From contig NZ_MU158689.1 in assembly GCF_015209965.1 (NCBI RefSeq), positions 2,009,667 through 2,073,666 on the forward strand: 64,000 bases of DNA, written 5' to 3'. The notes beneath the pieces are model-generated. The model had not been told where the DNA came from, did no database searches, and worked only from the letters and a program-made list of their open reading frames with translations. Below, piece after piece: positions 44,033 through 53,972 of the stretch. Both the position numbers and the translations under genes were made by a program. Origin of the DNA: Sphingobacterium pedocola (GTDB taxonomy: Bacteria; Bacteroidota; Bacteroidia; Sphingobacteriales; Sphingobacteriaceae). Every line of letters starts with the position of its first letter. The stretch's first letter is position 1.

Positions 44033-45808
44033 ATGCGGTCGTCACCTTTTGTTTTCTGTCAAAATAAGTTGTCTTCTACTGATGGAGACGCTTGCACGAG
44101 TTACGTCTCTTACGGACCGCGTTTGAACGACAGTATGCGCAGGTTTCATTCGTTTACTACCGATGTATCTCATATAGAAAAACCGCAGAAGTTCACATTT
44201 CCTTTTTATTACGAGCCTCACGCGTTAAGCATATTAGCGACCAATGAGTTACAAAAATACTTGAAGGAACAAGATGATTTCGTCCATAATTTTGGATTGG
44301 ACGAAAGAGGGGAAGGTTTGGTAATTGGAAAAATGTTTGGCGTGCTTGTAGCAGAAACTCATTCCGGTGAAATTGGCTTTTTAGCAGCCTGCTCGGGTAA
44401 ACTTGCCGGCCGAAATCAACATCATTATTTTGTCCCTCCTATTTTCGACATGTTGGATGAAGACGGGTTCTTTCTGAAAGAAGAATCGACCATCAACCAG
44501 CTGAATCGAGAAATCGAGAAATTAGAAGCTAGTGAGGAGCTTAAATCTGCGATTGCAGATTTGGAAAAAACTAATGAAACTGCGTTCGCTAAATTAGCAG
44601 AAATGCGTGTGTTGCATAAGCAGAATAAAGCTGAGCGCAAAGCAGTACGAGCAAATCAGAAAATCGCGTTGGAGGAAATGAAATACAAAGAAGTAGAGAC
44701 CGATTTGATAAAACAGAGCTACCGCGATCAGCATGAATTTGATGTACTAAAAGCGCTATGCAAATTGGATGTGGAGCAAGCAAAATTTGTCGTAGATCAA
44801 TTTCGGCAACAAATCGCAAGCTTGAAAGAAAGCCGTAAGCAAAAATCTGCCGCGTTACAACGCAAACTTTTTGATCAGTATCAATTCCTCAATGCGTACA
44901 GAGAGAATAAAAATGTTTTGGACATTTTCGAAGAGGCAAATAATATCATGCCGCCGGCGGGTGCCGGAGAATGTGCGGCACCAAAACTCCTCCAATACGC
45001 ATATCAAAATGATTTAAAGCCAGTATGTATGGCTGAATTTTGGTGGGGGGCTTCGCCTTCCTCCGAAGTGCGCAAACATAAAAGTTTCTACCCAGCATGC
45101 CGGGGTAAGTGCGAACCTATTTTGGGTCATATGTTACAAGGACTAGAGCTAGACAAAAACCCCTTGTTGCAAAATCCAGCTGTCGGTAAAGATCTGGAAA
45201 TAATATTTGAAGACGAGCATCTAATAGTCATTAATAAACCCGCGGAATTCTTGTCTGTACCCGGCATTCATATCCAGGACAGTGTACAGCGAAGGATTTT
45301 GACCCGCAACCCGGAGATCACGGGACCGTTAATCATCCACCGCTTAGATATGTCAACTTCGGGGATACTTGTGCTCGCAAAACACAAACATGCGCACCAG
45401 TTCATCCAAGATCAATTCATCCGTCATAAAGTGCAAAAACGGTATACTGCTTTACTCGATGGATTGATTACACACACGAAGGGACTAGTTGATCTACCTT
45501 TACGGGTAGATTTGGATGACAGGCCGCGTCAAGTAGTTTGCTACGAATACGGCAAGGCAGCACAAACTAAATTTGAGGTAGTTAATATAGAAAATGGAAA
45601 AACACGTGTACATTATTTTCCATTAACAGGACGAACGCATCAATTACGGGTTCACTCGGCGCATAAGCTTGGCTTAAACACGCCTATTGTGGGAGATGAC
45701 TTATATGGAACAAAGGCGAATAGGCTCTACCTACATGCGGGTTTTATTTCTTTTGTTCATCCAATTTCTCTAAAAGTAATTGAATTCGAAATAACAGATC
45801 CATTTTAA
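44033..45808 (+). CDS. RluA-family pseudouridine synthase with long N-terminal region
   Basis: The 591-residue protein has the RluA-type catalytic domain in residues 370-590: IHRLDMSTSGILVLAK with the catalytic aspartate, TGRTHQLRVHS and VGDDLYG. The first 365 residues include a 150-residue charged coiled coil (about 155-290) and a CRGKCEPILGHML segment. Such long RluA proteins are known in some Gram-negative bacteria and modify rRNA or tRNA; the target is unknown. Confidence 0.88.
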   Translation: MRSSPFVFCQNKLSSTDGDACTSYVSYGPRLNDSMRRFHSFTTDVSHIEKPQKFTFPFYYEPHALSILATNELQKYLKEQDDFVHNFGLDERGEGLVIGKMFGVLVAETHSGEIGFLAACSGKLAGRNQHHYFVPPIFDMLDEDGFFLKEESTINQLNREIEKLEASEELKSAIADLEKTNETAFAKLAEMRVLHKQNKAERKAVRANQKIALEEMKYKEVETDLIKQSYRDQHEFDVLKALCKLDVEQAKFVVDQFRQQIASLKESRKQKSAALQRKLFDQYQFLNAYRENKNVLDIFEEANNIMPPAGAGECAAPKLLQYAYQNDLKPVCMAEFWWGASPSSEVRKHKSFYPACRGKCEPILGHMLQGLELDKNPLLQNPAVGKDLEIIFEDEHLIVINKPAEFLSVPGIHIQDSVQRRILTRNPEITGPLIIHRLDMSTSGILVLAKHKHAHQFIQDQFIRHKVQKRYTALLDGLITHTKGLVDLPLRVDLDDRPRQVVCYEYGKAAQTKFEVVNIENGKTRVHYFPLTGRTHQLRVHSAHKLGLNTPIVGDDLYGTKANRLYLHAGFISFVHPISLKVIEFEITDPF

Positions 45809-45838
45809 TTTACTACTTTAGTTTCAAAATGGTGACCA

Positions 45839-46417
45839 ATGGCTACAGAAGTTTTAAAATATGCGTATCAGCACCCACTTTTTCAGTTTAAAGATCTGGA
45901 ATTAATATTTAATGCCCATTCTAAATTGGTGCATTCAAAGGGAGACTTTTTATTAGAAAAAGGGCATATTGCGAATGAGTACTTTATTATAGAAAATGGA
46001 TTAGTGCGTAATTATCTCCATGATTATGAGGGCAACGAGATAACCACAGGATTTGTTGGAAATAATGAGGTGCTGATTGAAGTTGCTTCCCTATTCCAGC
46101 GTATTCCTACGTATGAATATATCCAATGCCTTACAGATTGCACGCTTTGGAAAATCACATATGATGATTTCCAAGAACTATTTCATCAAATACCCGCGTT
46201 TCGGGAATGGGGACGCGCTTGGATGTCTTTCGAACTATACAAAAGTAAATTGAGAGCAATAGAAATGATAACGTTGCCAGCTTCTAAACGTTACCTCCAA
46301 CTTATCCAAAAAAATCCGCAAATCATACAACAAGCACCACTAAAACACATCGCTACTTATTTAGGTGTAACAGATACTTCTTTAAGCCGTATACGGAAAG
46401 AATTATCTCACTTGTAG
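45839..46417 (+). CDS. Crp/Fnr-family regulator
   Basis: The 192-residue protein has a cyclic-nucleotide-binding-like domain (FLLEKGHIANEYFIIENGLVRNY) and a C-terminal helix-turn-helix (APLKHIATYLGVTDTSLSRIRKEL). Cysteines of the Fnr iron-sulfur type are absent, so it is not an oxygen sensor of that kind. Possible target genes are the downstream pentapeptide and SRPBCC genes, which follow closely. Confidence 0.9.
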   Translation: MATEVLKYAYQHPLFQFKDLELIFNAHSKLVHSKGDFLLEKGHIANEYFIIENGLVRNYLHDYEGNEITTGFVGNNEVLIEVASLFQRIPTYEYIQCLTDCTLWKITYDDFQELFHQIPAFREWGRAWMSFELYKSKLRAIEMITLPASKRYLQLIQKNPQIIQQAPLKHIATYLGVTDTSLSRIRKELSHL

Positions 46418-46430
46418 CCCTATTCTATCT

Positions 46431-47003
46431 ATGTCTTATCCGATAATTGAAGATACAACTTACATCCAAGAAGACGTTGAAGTGAAAGAATTTCGTCTTG
46501 CTGAATATGAGAACTGTCGATTTGAGAACTGTAATTTCGAAGGACAAGACCTGTCTCAGTTCCGATTTTTAAATTGCGAATTTGTTCGTTGTAATTTGTC
46601 GCTGACAAATATGCAAAACGTTACACTGCAAGACGGTATTTTTAAAGAATGTAAAATGCTAGGTATCCGATTTGATTTATGCAATCCCTTTAACCTATCC
46701 TTTACGTTTTACAATTGCTTACTGGATCACTCTTCTTTTTACAAAACTGTTGTTAAAAAGACAATATTCCGAGCCTGCGAATTAAAGGAGGTCGACTTTG
46801 AACAATGTAATCTTACCCAATCTATCTTTGACGAATGTAATTTGTTGCACAGTAAATTTTTTCAAAGCATACTTGAAAAAGTAGACTTCAGATCCGCATA
46901 CAATTATACCATCGACCCAGATAACAATAAGCTTAAAAAAGCTAAATTTTCGTTATTAGGCCTACCAGGGCTATTAGAAAAGTATAATATCGACATAAGC
47001 TAA
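46431..47003 (+). CDS. Pentapeptide-repeat protein
   Basis: This 190-residue protein has repeats of the form A(D/N)LxF, such as CRFENCNFEGQDLSQFRF and CNLTQSIFDECNLLHSKFF, which form a right-handed beta helix of about seven coils. Relatives include Qnr-like DNA-mimic proteins, but here no resistance role can be claimed. It starts 13 bases after the Crp/Fnr gene. Confidence 0.85.
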   Translation: MSYPIIEDTTYIQEDVEVKEFRLAEYENCRFENCNFEGQDLSQFRFLNCEFVRCNLSLTNMQNVTLQDGIFKECKMLGIRFDLCNPFNLSFTFYNCLLDHSSFYKTVVKKTIFRACELKEVDFEQCNLTQSIFDECNLLHSKFFQSILEKVDFRSAYNYTIDPDNNKLKKAKFSLLGLPGLLEKYNIDIS

Positions 47004-47072
47004 GTGGAGATGGTAGATACAAAACAAAAACCAATTATCAGATTAACTGTTATCTCATAAACTTGAACAATC

Positions 47073-47528
47073 ATGGAAAAAAATCTTGTTGCTAAAGCTG
47101 CCATTCAAATTCAAAAACCTATAGCAGAAGTCTTCGAAGCGATCATAGATCCCGAAAAAATGTCTCGTTACTTCATCTCAAAAAGTACAGGAAGACTAGA
47201 CACGTCTAATACCGTTGAATGGAGTTTTCCAGAGTTTGAGGGCGCTTTTCCGGTAGAAGCCAGGGAAATTCAACCCTTTAGTTATATTTCCTTCGACTGG
47301 AGCGGTGGTGCAGAAGATATGCTCGTTGAAGTCTTTCTCGAACCACAGGAAAATAATTCTACCGTAGTGCGCGTTAAAGAAAAGCAAATGAAAGCTGACG
47401 AAAACGGTATACAACAGGCTATAGGTCAGTCCGAAGGTTGGGCCAACTTTTTGGCCTGTTTAAAAGCCTATCTGGAATATGGGATCAATCTGAGAAAAGG
47501 TGCATTCGATTTTAGGAAGGAAGATTAA
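47073..47528 (+). CDS. SRPBCC-domain (AHSA1/START-like) protein
   Basis: The 151-residue protein has AAIQIQKPIAEVFEAIIDPEKMSRYFI at the start and a C-terminal WANFLACLKAYLEYG helix, both normal for AHSA1-type ligand-binding domains. It is a stand-alone relative of the domain fused at 10301. The ligand is unknown. Confidence 0.88.
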   Translation: MEKNLVAKAAIQIQKPIAEVFEAIIDPEKMSRYFISKSTGRLDTSNTVEWSFPEFEGAFPVEAREIQPFSYISFDWSGGAEDMLVEVFLEPQENNSTVVRVKEKQMKADENGIQQAIGQSEGWANFLACLKAYLEYGINLRKGAFDFRKED

Positions 47529-47887
47529 CGACAGAAAAAGCGCTACCTTTTTCTATTCGAAATCATCCAACATCCAATAGTTTTATTGGCAATATCATAT
47601 TTATCCCCTCATTATAACGGTATTCTATCATTCGACATCTTATTTTAACAGAACCTACTTCCCTACAGGAATGAATCTCTCAAACTCTAAACAAAAAAAT
47701 AAACCACTGAAAAAGAGTGAATTAAAAATAAAATTAGCTTTTAGAATTCTCACAAAAACAATTTGATTAATTCGTAACATTGTTATTTTTCTAGGGAATT
47801 AACATTATATTTGGAATAGATTGACGTGTTAAAGCCCTGCTCCTTTCATTGTTAATTCATTATCCATTTTAAGACAAATATTTCTTT
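47529..47887. other. Intergenic region upstream of the phytochrome gene
   Basis: The 359 bases hold no visible gene. A TTG (47780) and TATATTTG (47806-47813) pair is the best promoter candidate. No terminator for the SRPBCC gene is clear. Confidence 0.5.
47780..47813 (+). promoter_or_regulatory. Candidate promoter of the bacteriophytochrome gene
   Basis: TTG at 47780-47782 and TATATTTG at 47806-47813 are 23 bases apart, a little longer than the usual spacing. The start codon is 75 bases further on. Confidence 0.4.
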
Positions 47888-50086
47888 ATGTTAACGCTTA
47901 CCAATTGCGAAGATGAAAAAATTCATATTCCCAATAAAATTATTCAGAATGGATATTTAATAGCTTTTAGCCTATCAGGTAAAGCGAAATATGTAAGTGA
48001 AAATTTGCGGAATTTGTTTCCAACAGGGCTTGAATTTTTAGGTCTAAATATGACCTCGTTTATTGAAACGCATCTAGAAAATTACATTACGCCTATACGC
48101 ACTTCTGTAGAAGCGGTAACACTAGCGCACGAAGAACTATGCGTTATCGATTTGAAAGAACACGATTGCTATCTTTCCATATATCACCATCACCATTTAA
48201 TTTACTTTGAATTTGAAGAAATTTACAATCCGCTAAGCGGAAATAACGTCTTTTATAATATATTTTCGAAATTTAACCAGCCCGCTATATTGTGGAATAA
48301 TCTATGCGATGTAATTTCTGAAATAATTGATTTTGACCGGGTTATGATCTACCAATTTCTTGAAGATAGTAGCGGTAAAGTTATTGCAGAAAAAGTAAAG
48401 AATAGTCTACCTAGTTATTTAAAAATGTGTTATCCTGAATTTGATATCCCAAAACAGGCTAGGGAATTGTATCTAACAAACCATTTCCGGTTGATTCCAG
48501 ACGTTGAGGCTCCTCAGATATGTCTGATCGGAAATACATCGGATCCGCTAGATCTCAGCAGAAGTAATGTTCGTGCGGTATCTCCTATTCATTTAGAATA
48601 TTTGAAAAATTCGGGAATACGAGCTAGTTATAGCATATCCATCATTATCAATGACAAATTATGGGGATTAGTTGCCTGCCAGAATATAGAACCTAAGTTT
48701 ATAGACCTAAAAACCCGGATTACGACTAATACAATAACCCAGTTTGTGGTGAATAAATTTACCGCTAATACAAATTCGGACCTGATCAGAGAGGCCGAAA
48801 AACTAAAATTCATTGAATTAGATATCAAAGGCAAGCTTTTTTTACATGGTTCGATCGAACAGGCCTTGGTGGACAACCTGGAAGGTTTATGCAAGTTGGT
48901 TGATGCCGATACAATTGTATATACTAAAGATGAAAATATCCGCTATTTTGGAACCCCGATTGCCGAAGAAACGCTCAAAAGAATAGTTCAATTTTTTAAG
49001 ACCAATTTTCAATCTGACGAAGAAATTTATTCTTCAAATACATTCCTAAAAGATTTTGGTGAAAAATTAAATTTGGGATCGAACCTTGGTGGCATTGCTC
49101 TGGTTCGTCTGGATGCGTTAAGAAAAGAAAATATTTTGTGGATTAGAAAAGAACAGCTTCAACACAAAATATGGGCAGGTTCTCCAACCAAACTACTAAT
49201 TCTTAGCGAAGATAAAAGGAATTTAAAAATTTCACCGCGAAAATCTTTTGAAGCATGGAAAGAAACCGTCAAAGGAACATCTTTTATGTGGAATGACAAA
49301 GACATATACCTTATTAGGCGTATTCGTACTCTAATCGTTGAATCGGCACTTTTGAAGTCAGAACAAATTCAAAAACTGAACAACGAGTTATCGGAAGCAA
49401 ACAATGAATTAGAAAATTATGCACACACTATTTCCCACGATTTAAAAAATCCGCTTTCGGTACTCAAGTTGAGTGCACAAGTCCTCCGAAGCAAGCCTTT
49501 CACGGATCCGATTTTTATAGAGAAACACCTCAATCACATTTTAGATAGTGTGTCTTCTATGGAAGATATGATAAAATCTATATTAGAGATTTCTAGAACT
49601 AAAAACACCGAACTCTTTATGGAAGAAATTAACCCCGAACAGTTAATTCATAAATTGTTCAATCAATCCAAAGTGATTTACAGTGCGCCCAACACGCATC
49701 TCATCCTTAAAAACATAAATTATTTATATACCAATCAGACCTTAATTGCTCAGGTATTCATGAACCTCATGAGTAATGCTGTTAAGTATTCATCAAAATC
49801 GACAACTCCTACAGTTACCATAGATAGTTATAAGGAAGAGGAATATACAATTTACGAAATCGCCGATAACGGAATAGGCATTGAAGCAAGCGAAGCCGAC
49901 AAAATATATCGTAAATTTATTCGATTAGGCAATGCTGCTGATTTTGACGGTGTAGGACTGGGCCTTTCAATTGTATATAAAATTATGAATAGGTTGAAAG
50001 GTAAAATATCATTTATCAGTAAACCAAATGAAGGAGCTACATTTATTATCAAAATCTTAAATAAAAAATATCAGGATTCCGACTAA
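47888..50086 (+). CDS. Bacteriophytochrome-type histidine kinase
   Basis: This 732-residue photoreceptor kinase has a PAS-2 domain, a GAF domain (about 140-300) with the chromophore-binding signs RAVSPIHLEYLKNSGIRASYSI, a PHY domain (about 310-500) and a HisKA/ATPase output (SHDLKNPLSVLKLS near 517, DNGIGI and GVGLGLSIVYKI). The expected bilin-binding cysteine is C7 in LTNCEDEKIHIP. The chromophore-pocket motif, normally PASDIP, reads PEFDIP here. No heme oxygenase or response regulator gene is adjacent. Confidence 0.93.
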   Translation: MLTLTNCEDEKIHIPNKIIQNGYLIAFSLSGKAKYVSENLRNLFPTGLEFLGLNMTSFIETHLENYITPIRTSVEAVTLAHEELCVIDLKEHDCYLSIYHHHHLIYFEFEEIYNPLSGNNVFYNIFSKFNQPAILWNNLCDVISEIIDFDRVMIYQFLEDSSGKVIAEKVKNSLPSYLKMCYPEFDIPKQARELYLTNHFRLIPDVEAPQICLIGNTSDPLDLSRSNVRAVSPIHLEYLKNSGIRASYSISIIINDKLWGLVACQNIEPKFIDLKTRITTNTITQFVVNKFTANTNSDLIREAEKLKFIELDIKGKLFLHGSIEQALVDNLEGLCKLVDADTIVYTKDENIRYFGTPIAEETLKRIVQFFKTNFQSDEEIYSSNTFLKDFGEKLNLGSNLGGIALVRLDALRKENILWIRKEQLQHKIWAGSPTKLLILSEDKRNLKISPRKSFEAWKETVKGTSFMWNDKDIYLIRRIRTLIVESALLKSEQIQKLNNELSEANNELENYAHTISHDLKNPLSVLKLSAQVLRSKPFTDPIFIEKHLNHILDSVSSMEDMIKSILEISRTKNTELFMEEINPEQLIHKLFNQSKVIYSAPNTHLILKNINYLYTNQTLIAQVFMNLMSNAVKYSSKSTTPTVTIDSYKEEEYTIYEIADNGIGIEASEADKIYRKFIRLGNAADFDGVGLGLSIVYKIMNRLKGKISFISKPNEGATFIIKILNKKYQDSD

Positions 50087-50436
50087 ATTCCTTCTATTCT
50101 AGAAAACTTAATTTAAGAAACCAAAATCGGGCATCTTAGCGTGAAATCAAATCCGATTCCAATACAATTGTCATTAAATAAATTGGACTTATTCATCTGA
50201 TAGCGCTATTAACCAGGGTGGGGTTGTATTTTTTAAAAACATTAAATGTTATGCCTACTCGCTGTTGACATACTGTTGTCAAAACATGTACCTAACTTTG
50301 ATCATCTTATCCAGTGAACGTGAGGTGCATAGGAATAATGAAATACAAATACTTCGTCAAAACTTGTCTTATGGCAAGTTTTATATTCGAAATGTAAAGT
50401 ATATTTAAAATGTAAAGAATAATATATTATATATCG
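50087..50436. other. Intergenic region upstream of the DoxX gene
   Basis: The 350 bases hold a dyad TTGACA-N6-TGTCAA (50265-50282) and two AAATGTAAAG copies 18 bases apart (50390 and 50408). These are possible regulator sites. No gene is visible. Confidence 0.45.
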
Positions 50437-50811
50437 ATGAAAATTTTAAAATACGTTATTTGTATACTCTTTGGTGCCATGTTTATCAATGCGGGCCTCA
50501 ATAAGTTCATCATGTACATGCCTACGCCGGAGCTGGAAGGTGAATTACAAAAAGTTAGCGAAGCGATGACCAGCATAAAATGGCTGTTACCGTTGGTGGG
50601 TATTATCGAAGTACTGGGCGGACTTCTATTTATTATTCCCAGAACGCGCGCCTTAGGTGCAATAATGATGCTTCCTATTATGGTGGGTGTGGTCTTACAA
50701 AATGCTATATATTCACCCTCTACATTATCAATAGCGGGTGTATTATTGCTGATCAATTTGTATATCTTATTTGATGAGAGACGCAAATACAAACCTATGA
50801 TTGAAAAGTAA
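50437..50811 (+). CDS. DoxX-family membrane protein
   Basis: The 124-residue protein has four hydrophobic segments (about 4-22, 46-68, 72-92, 96-112) and the DoxX features FGAMFINAGLNKF and LPLVGIIEVLGGLLFI. The family is linked to redox or quinone pathways. It sits before a VOC gene but 80 bases away. Confidence 0.88.
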   Translation: MKILKYVICILFGAMFINAGLNKFIMYMPTPELEGELQKVSEAMTSIKWLLPLVGIIEVLGGLLFIIPRTRALGAIMMLPIMVGVVLQNAIYSPSTLSIAGVLLLINLYILFDERRKYKPMIEK

Positions 50812-50893
50812 TCGTTTAAAAGATTATCAAACTTAGAAATCAAGAGATTTAAAAAAGTAAAACAACCATTCAAAAAAATAATATTTAGAAATC

Positions 50894-51334
50894 ATGACAA
50901 AAGTACACGCTTATTTAAACTTTAACGGTAATTGTGAAGAGGCCTTTAAATTTTACGAACAAGTTTTTAACAAAGAAAACACAGGTTTTTACCGTTTTGG
51001 TGACATGCCTTCGGATCCAGAATACCCACTACCTGAAGAGGCTAAAAATCTAGTTTCTCACACCTCCATCGCACTCAATGAATCGACTATGCTTATGGGT
51101 TCAGACTGTTTTGAGGGATTTGGTCAAAAAGCTACCCAAGGCACCAATACCTATATTATGTTAGATACCGATACTCCCGAAGAGGCGACAGCACTTCATG
51201 CAGCGCTATCTGTCGACGCGCAAAATATAGAAATGCCGCTGGGAGAACAATTCTGGGCAGAACTTTTTAGTTCTTTTACGGACAAATACGGGATCTCTTG
51301 GATGATACATTTCGAGGGGAACAAAAAGATGTAA
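50894..51334 (+). CDS. VOC-family protein, PhnB type
   Basis: The 146-residue protein has AYLNFNGNCEEAFKFYEQVF and HTSIALNESTMLMGSD, the pattern of the PhnB/3-demethylubiquinone-like VOC group. It probably binds metal through this fold; the substrate is unknown. A weak hairpin follows. Confidence 0.88.
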   Translation: MTKVHAYLNFNGNCEEAFKFYEQVFNKENTGFYRFGDMPSDPEYPLPEEAKNLVSHTSIALNESTMLMGSDCFEGFGQKATQGTNTYIMLDTDTPEEATALHAALSVDAQNIEMPLGEQFWAELFSSFTDKYGISWMIHFEGNKKM

Positions 51335-51344
51335 TGAAAACCGA

Positions 51345-51361
51345 TCTCGCCTCTAGCGAGA
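51345..51361 (+). terminator. Weak hairpin after the PhnB-type gene
   Basis: TCTCGC and GCGAGA form a 6-base stem with the loop CTCTA. It shares CCGATCTCGCC with the strong terminator at 52046-52088 but lacks the outer stem, so it may be a decayed copy. Confidence 0.5.
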
Positions 51362-51516
51362 GAGCTTATTAATCCCTTAAAAAACTTAAATTTATCAATA
51401 AATAAGTAGACGGTTTAGTGATGATATCCGATTTGATTTTCTTGGCGAAATGTTATAGTCATTTCAAAGAAGTTAACATGATAAATGAAAACTGCAAAAA
51501 GCATAATCATAATAAA

Positions 51517-52047
51517 ATGGCGAAACACATTATATTTCTACGTGGCGTTAATGTATCTGGGAAAAACAGTATTAAGATGCAAGATTTAAAACTCTTTCTA
51601 ACAGATGCCGGATTTGATGGGGTAATGTCCTACATTCAAAGTGGAAATATAGTGCTTTCCTCTCCCCTTTCCAAAAAAGAAGTAAAATCGGCTATACATC
51701 AGCTTATTCAGGAGAAATTAGGATTAGATATCGAAGTTTTTGTAGTGACTGGCGAAGAGCTAAATCAGGCACTTTTAAACAACCCCTTTCAGGCAGAACA
51801 TGAACCCAATAGGTTATTCATTACATTTTTATCTGATCGACCGAGTACCGATCTGATCAATAAGTTGCAAGAAAAAGATCACGGACGAGAAGAATTTCAG
51901 CTCATTAATAATATGCTATATTTTTACCTGCCAGAAGGAATGGCAAAATCCAAAATGAATAACAATTATTTTGAAAAAGCGCTAAAAATAAAAGCTACAG
52001 GACGAAATTTAAATACCGTGCAAAAATTAGCAAGTCTCATCCGGTAA
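51517..52047 (+). CDS. DUF1697 protein
   Basis: From ATG 51517 the product has 176 residues and begins MAKHIIFLRGVNVSGK, the fixed start of the DUF1697 family; earlier in-frame starts were rejected because they would add poor-quality sequence. SYIQSGNIVLSS and LKIKATGRNLNTV are family motifs. The function is unknown; it is a cytoplasmic alpha/beta protein. A perfect 19-base terminator stem overlaps the stop region. Confidence 0.9.
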   Translation: MAKHIIFLRGVNVSGKNSIKMQDLKLFLTDAGFDGVMSYIQSGNIVLSSPLSKKEVKSAIHQLIQEKLGLDIEVFVVTGEELNQALLNNPFQAEHEPNRLFITFLSDRPSTDLINKLQEKDHGREEFQLINNMLYFYLPEGMAKSKMNNNYFEKALKIKATGRNLNTVQKLASLIR

Positions 52048-52088
52048 AGACAATCCGATCTCGCCTATAGCGAGATCGGATTGTCTTT
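52046..52088. terminator. Strong two-way terminator, 19-base perfect stem
   Basis: AAAGACAATCCGATCTCGC pairs fully with its complement across a CTATA loop (52046-52064 with 52070-52088). It ends the DUF1697 gene and the convergent HopJ-like gene. Confidence 0.92.
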
Positions 52089-52093
52089 AAATA

Positions 52094-52426
52094 CTATTTT
52101 GCCTGTAAAGCAGCTCCATCAAACATCACACCGTCCCACCCATTTAATATAAATTGGCGGATATTTTGGTGATCATTATAGTCAGGAGTCGCCAGTACGG
52201 CTTCTCCGTATTCAGCAAATAGAAGTAAAGTATCTTCTTTTGAAAGTCCGTTTATTTGCGCGAAAGAAAAAATCTTTGCACTCCCCTGGTTTTCATTTTC
52301 AGTATTATATTGTCTACCGTTTGTAAAGGCAGTTGGCGTATGTAAATACCGTTCATCAATAAAAGCTAATACCTCCACAAATTTCACTTTCTTATTTTTT
52401 AATCTTTGTATTAATTCCTGAGCCAT
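52094..52426 (-). CDS. HopJ-family (type III effector-like) protein
   Basis: The 110-residue product from ATG 52426 has the family pattern FIDERYLHTPTAFTNG, AKIFSFAQINGLSKEDTLLLF and DHQNIRQFILNGWDGV. The family is named after a Pseudomonas effector, but its members in free-living Bacteroidota are probably not secreted, and no secretion system is near. The function is unknown. Confidence 0.85.
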   Translation of the reverse strand: MAQELIQRLKNKKVKFVEVLAFIDERYLHTPTAFTNGRQYNTENENQGSAKIFSFAQINGLSKEDTLLLFAEYGEAVLATPDYNDHQNIRQFILNGWDGVMFDGAALQAK

Positions 52427-52477
52427 AATATCGTTTTTATGCGAATATAATAAAGGAAATTGAAAATTCAACTCCTG

Positions 52478-53701
52478 TTATTTCTTGTGGCCGATTTTCA
52501 TTAAAGCAGGAGTAAAAAAAGAAAATACGCCAACCAGCGTTATCGACAATCCTAAGATTATAAAAGCCAAATTAATACCGATACTATCTGCGATAAACCC
52601 CGTAAGCAACAAACCTACAATGGACGGGATAACCGCGATACTAAAATACATGGAAAATACACGTCCCAGCCTATCCGCCGATATCTCTTCTTGAAGAATT
52701 GTTGTAAAAGCAGCATTATATATAGATGCGGAAACACCTCCAACAGCCGTTAATCCGACAAACAGATAAAACATATTTGCAGATATATAGCCCGAAAGAG
52801 CTAAGGCGATTCCAAGTATGATATGCATACTATTGATAAGTATTACCTTAGGAATAGATGGCTTGAAGATACCTAAAATCCCTCCCCCGATTACCATCCC
52901 CAGTCCCCAAATGATTTCGATAATACTCATTTCCCATTTTCCACCACCAAAATGATTGAGTGTTAACAATGGAAAAATCACCGCTAAAGGCATGATACAG
53001 AATGTAGCTATAACCGAGTAGGTGAATAACCAAGCCAGACCTTTTCTACTCATAATTTCGTTCCAACCAATTCGGATGTCGGCCAATACCTGATTGAAAC
53101 TCGCTTTTTGTATGCTATCCGTTTTAGGATTAGGGATATGAACAAAAAGTAAACTGGTTATCGCAATGATAGCCCCAATGATGTCTAACCAAAGCACGTC
53201 TCCGATACGAAATAGACCGATTGCCAACGCACCCAAAGCGGGGCCGGCAATACTCGAAACTGATTGTATCATTTGATTAATCCCCGCTATTCGTAATAAT
53301 TGATCTTCCGGAGCCAACATGGGTATTGCGGCCTGCATAGCAGGCATATGAAACGCAGAGCCTACTGAACGTAAGCTAAGTAACACGTAAATGAGCAGTA
53401 AACTTTCATTCCCTAGATAAAAGCTTACAGCCATTACCAATGTGCAAAACGCAACAAATGCATCGGCAAAGATCATGACTTTTTTGCGATCCCACCGATC
53501 AATATAAACGCCGGCAAATGGCCCGATGATAGCTTGAGGAAGTAGTGCTGCAATCGCGCTATAAGCCAATACTTCTGCTGACCCGGTCTCTAAACTCAAC
53601 CAAATAATAATTGCAAAGTTTACCGCTGAGGTACTTACTAGCGACAAAAACTGACCTATCCAAATAATGGAAAATGTTTTTTTCCAGGAATATTGTAACA
53701 T
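52478..53701 (-). CDS. MFS transporter, MFS_3 (enterobactin-exporter-like) group
   Basis: The 407-residue protein from ATG 53701 has 12 predicted membrane helices. The loop YIDRWDRKKVMIFAD is the MFS signature between helices 2 and 3. It is related to exporters such as EntS or macrolide pumps, but the substrate is unknown. The upstream in-frame start at 53725 adds eight poorly supported residues. Confidence 0.88.
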   Translation of the reverse strand: MLQYSWKKTFSIIWIGQFLSLVSTSAVNFAIIIWLSLETGSAEVLAYSAIAALLPQAIIGPFAGVYIDRWDRKKVMIFADAFVAFCTLVMAVSFYLGNESLLLIYVLLSLRSVGSAFHMPAMQAAIPMLAPEDQLLRIAGINQMIQSVSSIAGPALGALAIGLFRIGDVLWLDIIGAIIAITSLLFVHIPNPKTDSIQKASFNQVLADIRIGWNEIMSRKGLAWLFTYSVIATFCIMPLAVIFPLLTLNHFGGGKWEMSIIEIIWGLGMVIGGGILGIFKPSIPKVILINSMHIILGIALALSGYISANMFYLFVGLTAVGGVSASIYNAAFTTILQEEISADRLGRVFSMYFSIAVIPSIVGLLLTGFIADSIGINLAFIILGLSITLVGVFSFFTPALMKIGHKK

Positions 53702-53972
53702 AAAACAATAATTTTTGTACACCAAACGTATACTGTTCGCAAAAAATATAAAAAGTTCCCTGTAATTAGGAAGTGAAAAAGATATGCTTTACAGCATATT
53801 TAAGAAGCTAAAAATTCTGTCTCTGTGACAAAAAACACTTTTTTATGTAATACTCCACATGGTTCAAACGATTTAATAAATCAAAGTTAATGTTTTACAC
53901 TGCAAAATCAGTTCTAGTTAAAACAAAGTTTTCTATAATTCGTTGTATAGATATTTATATAATTTCATTAAC

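Noticed and set aside
52094..52426. HopJ-like protein as a secreted virulence factor
   Set aside because: No secretion apparatus is present, and the family is widespread in free-living bacteria.
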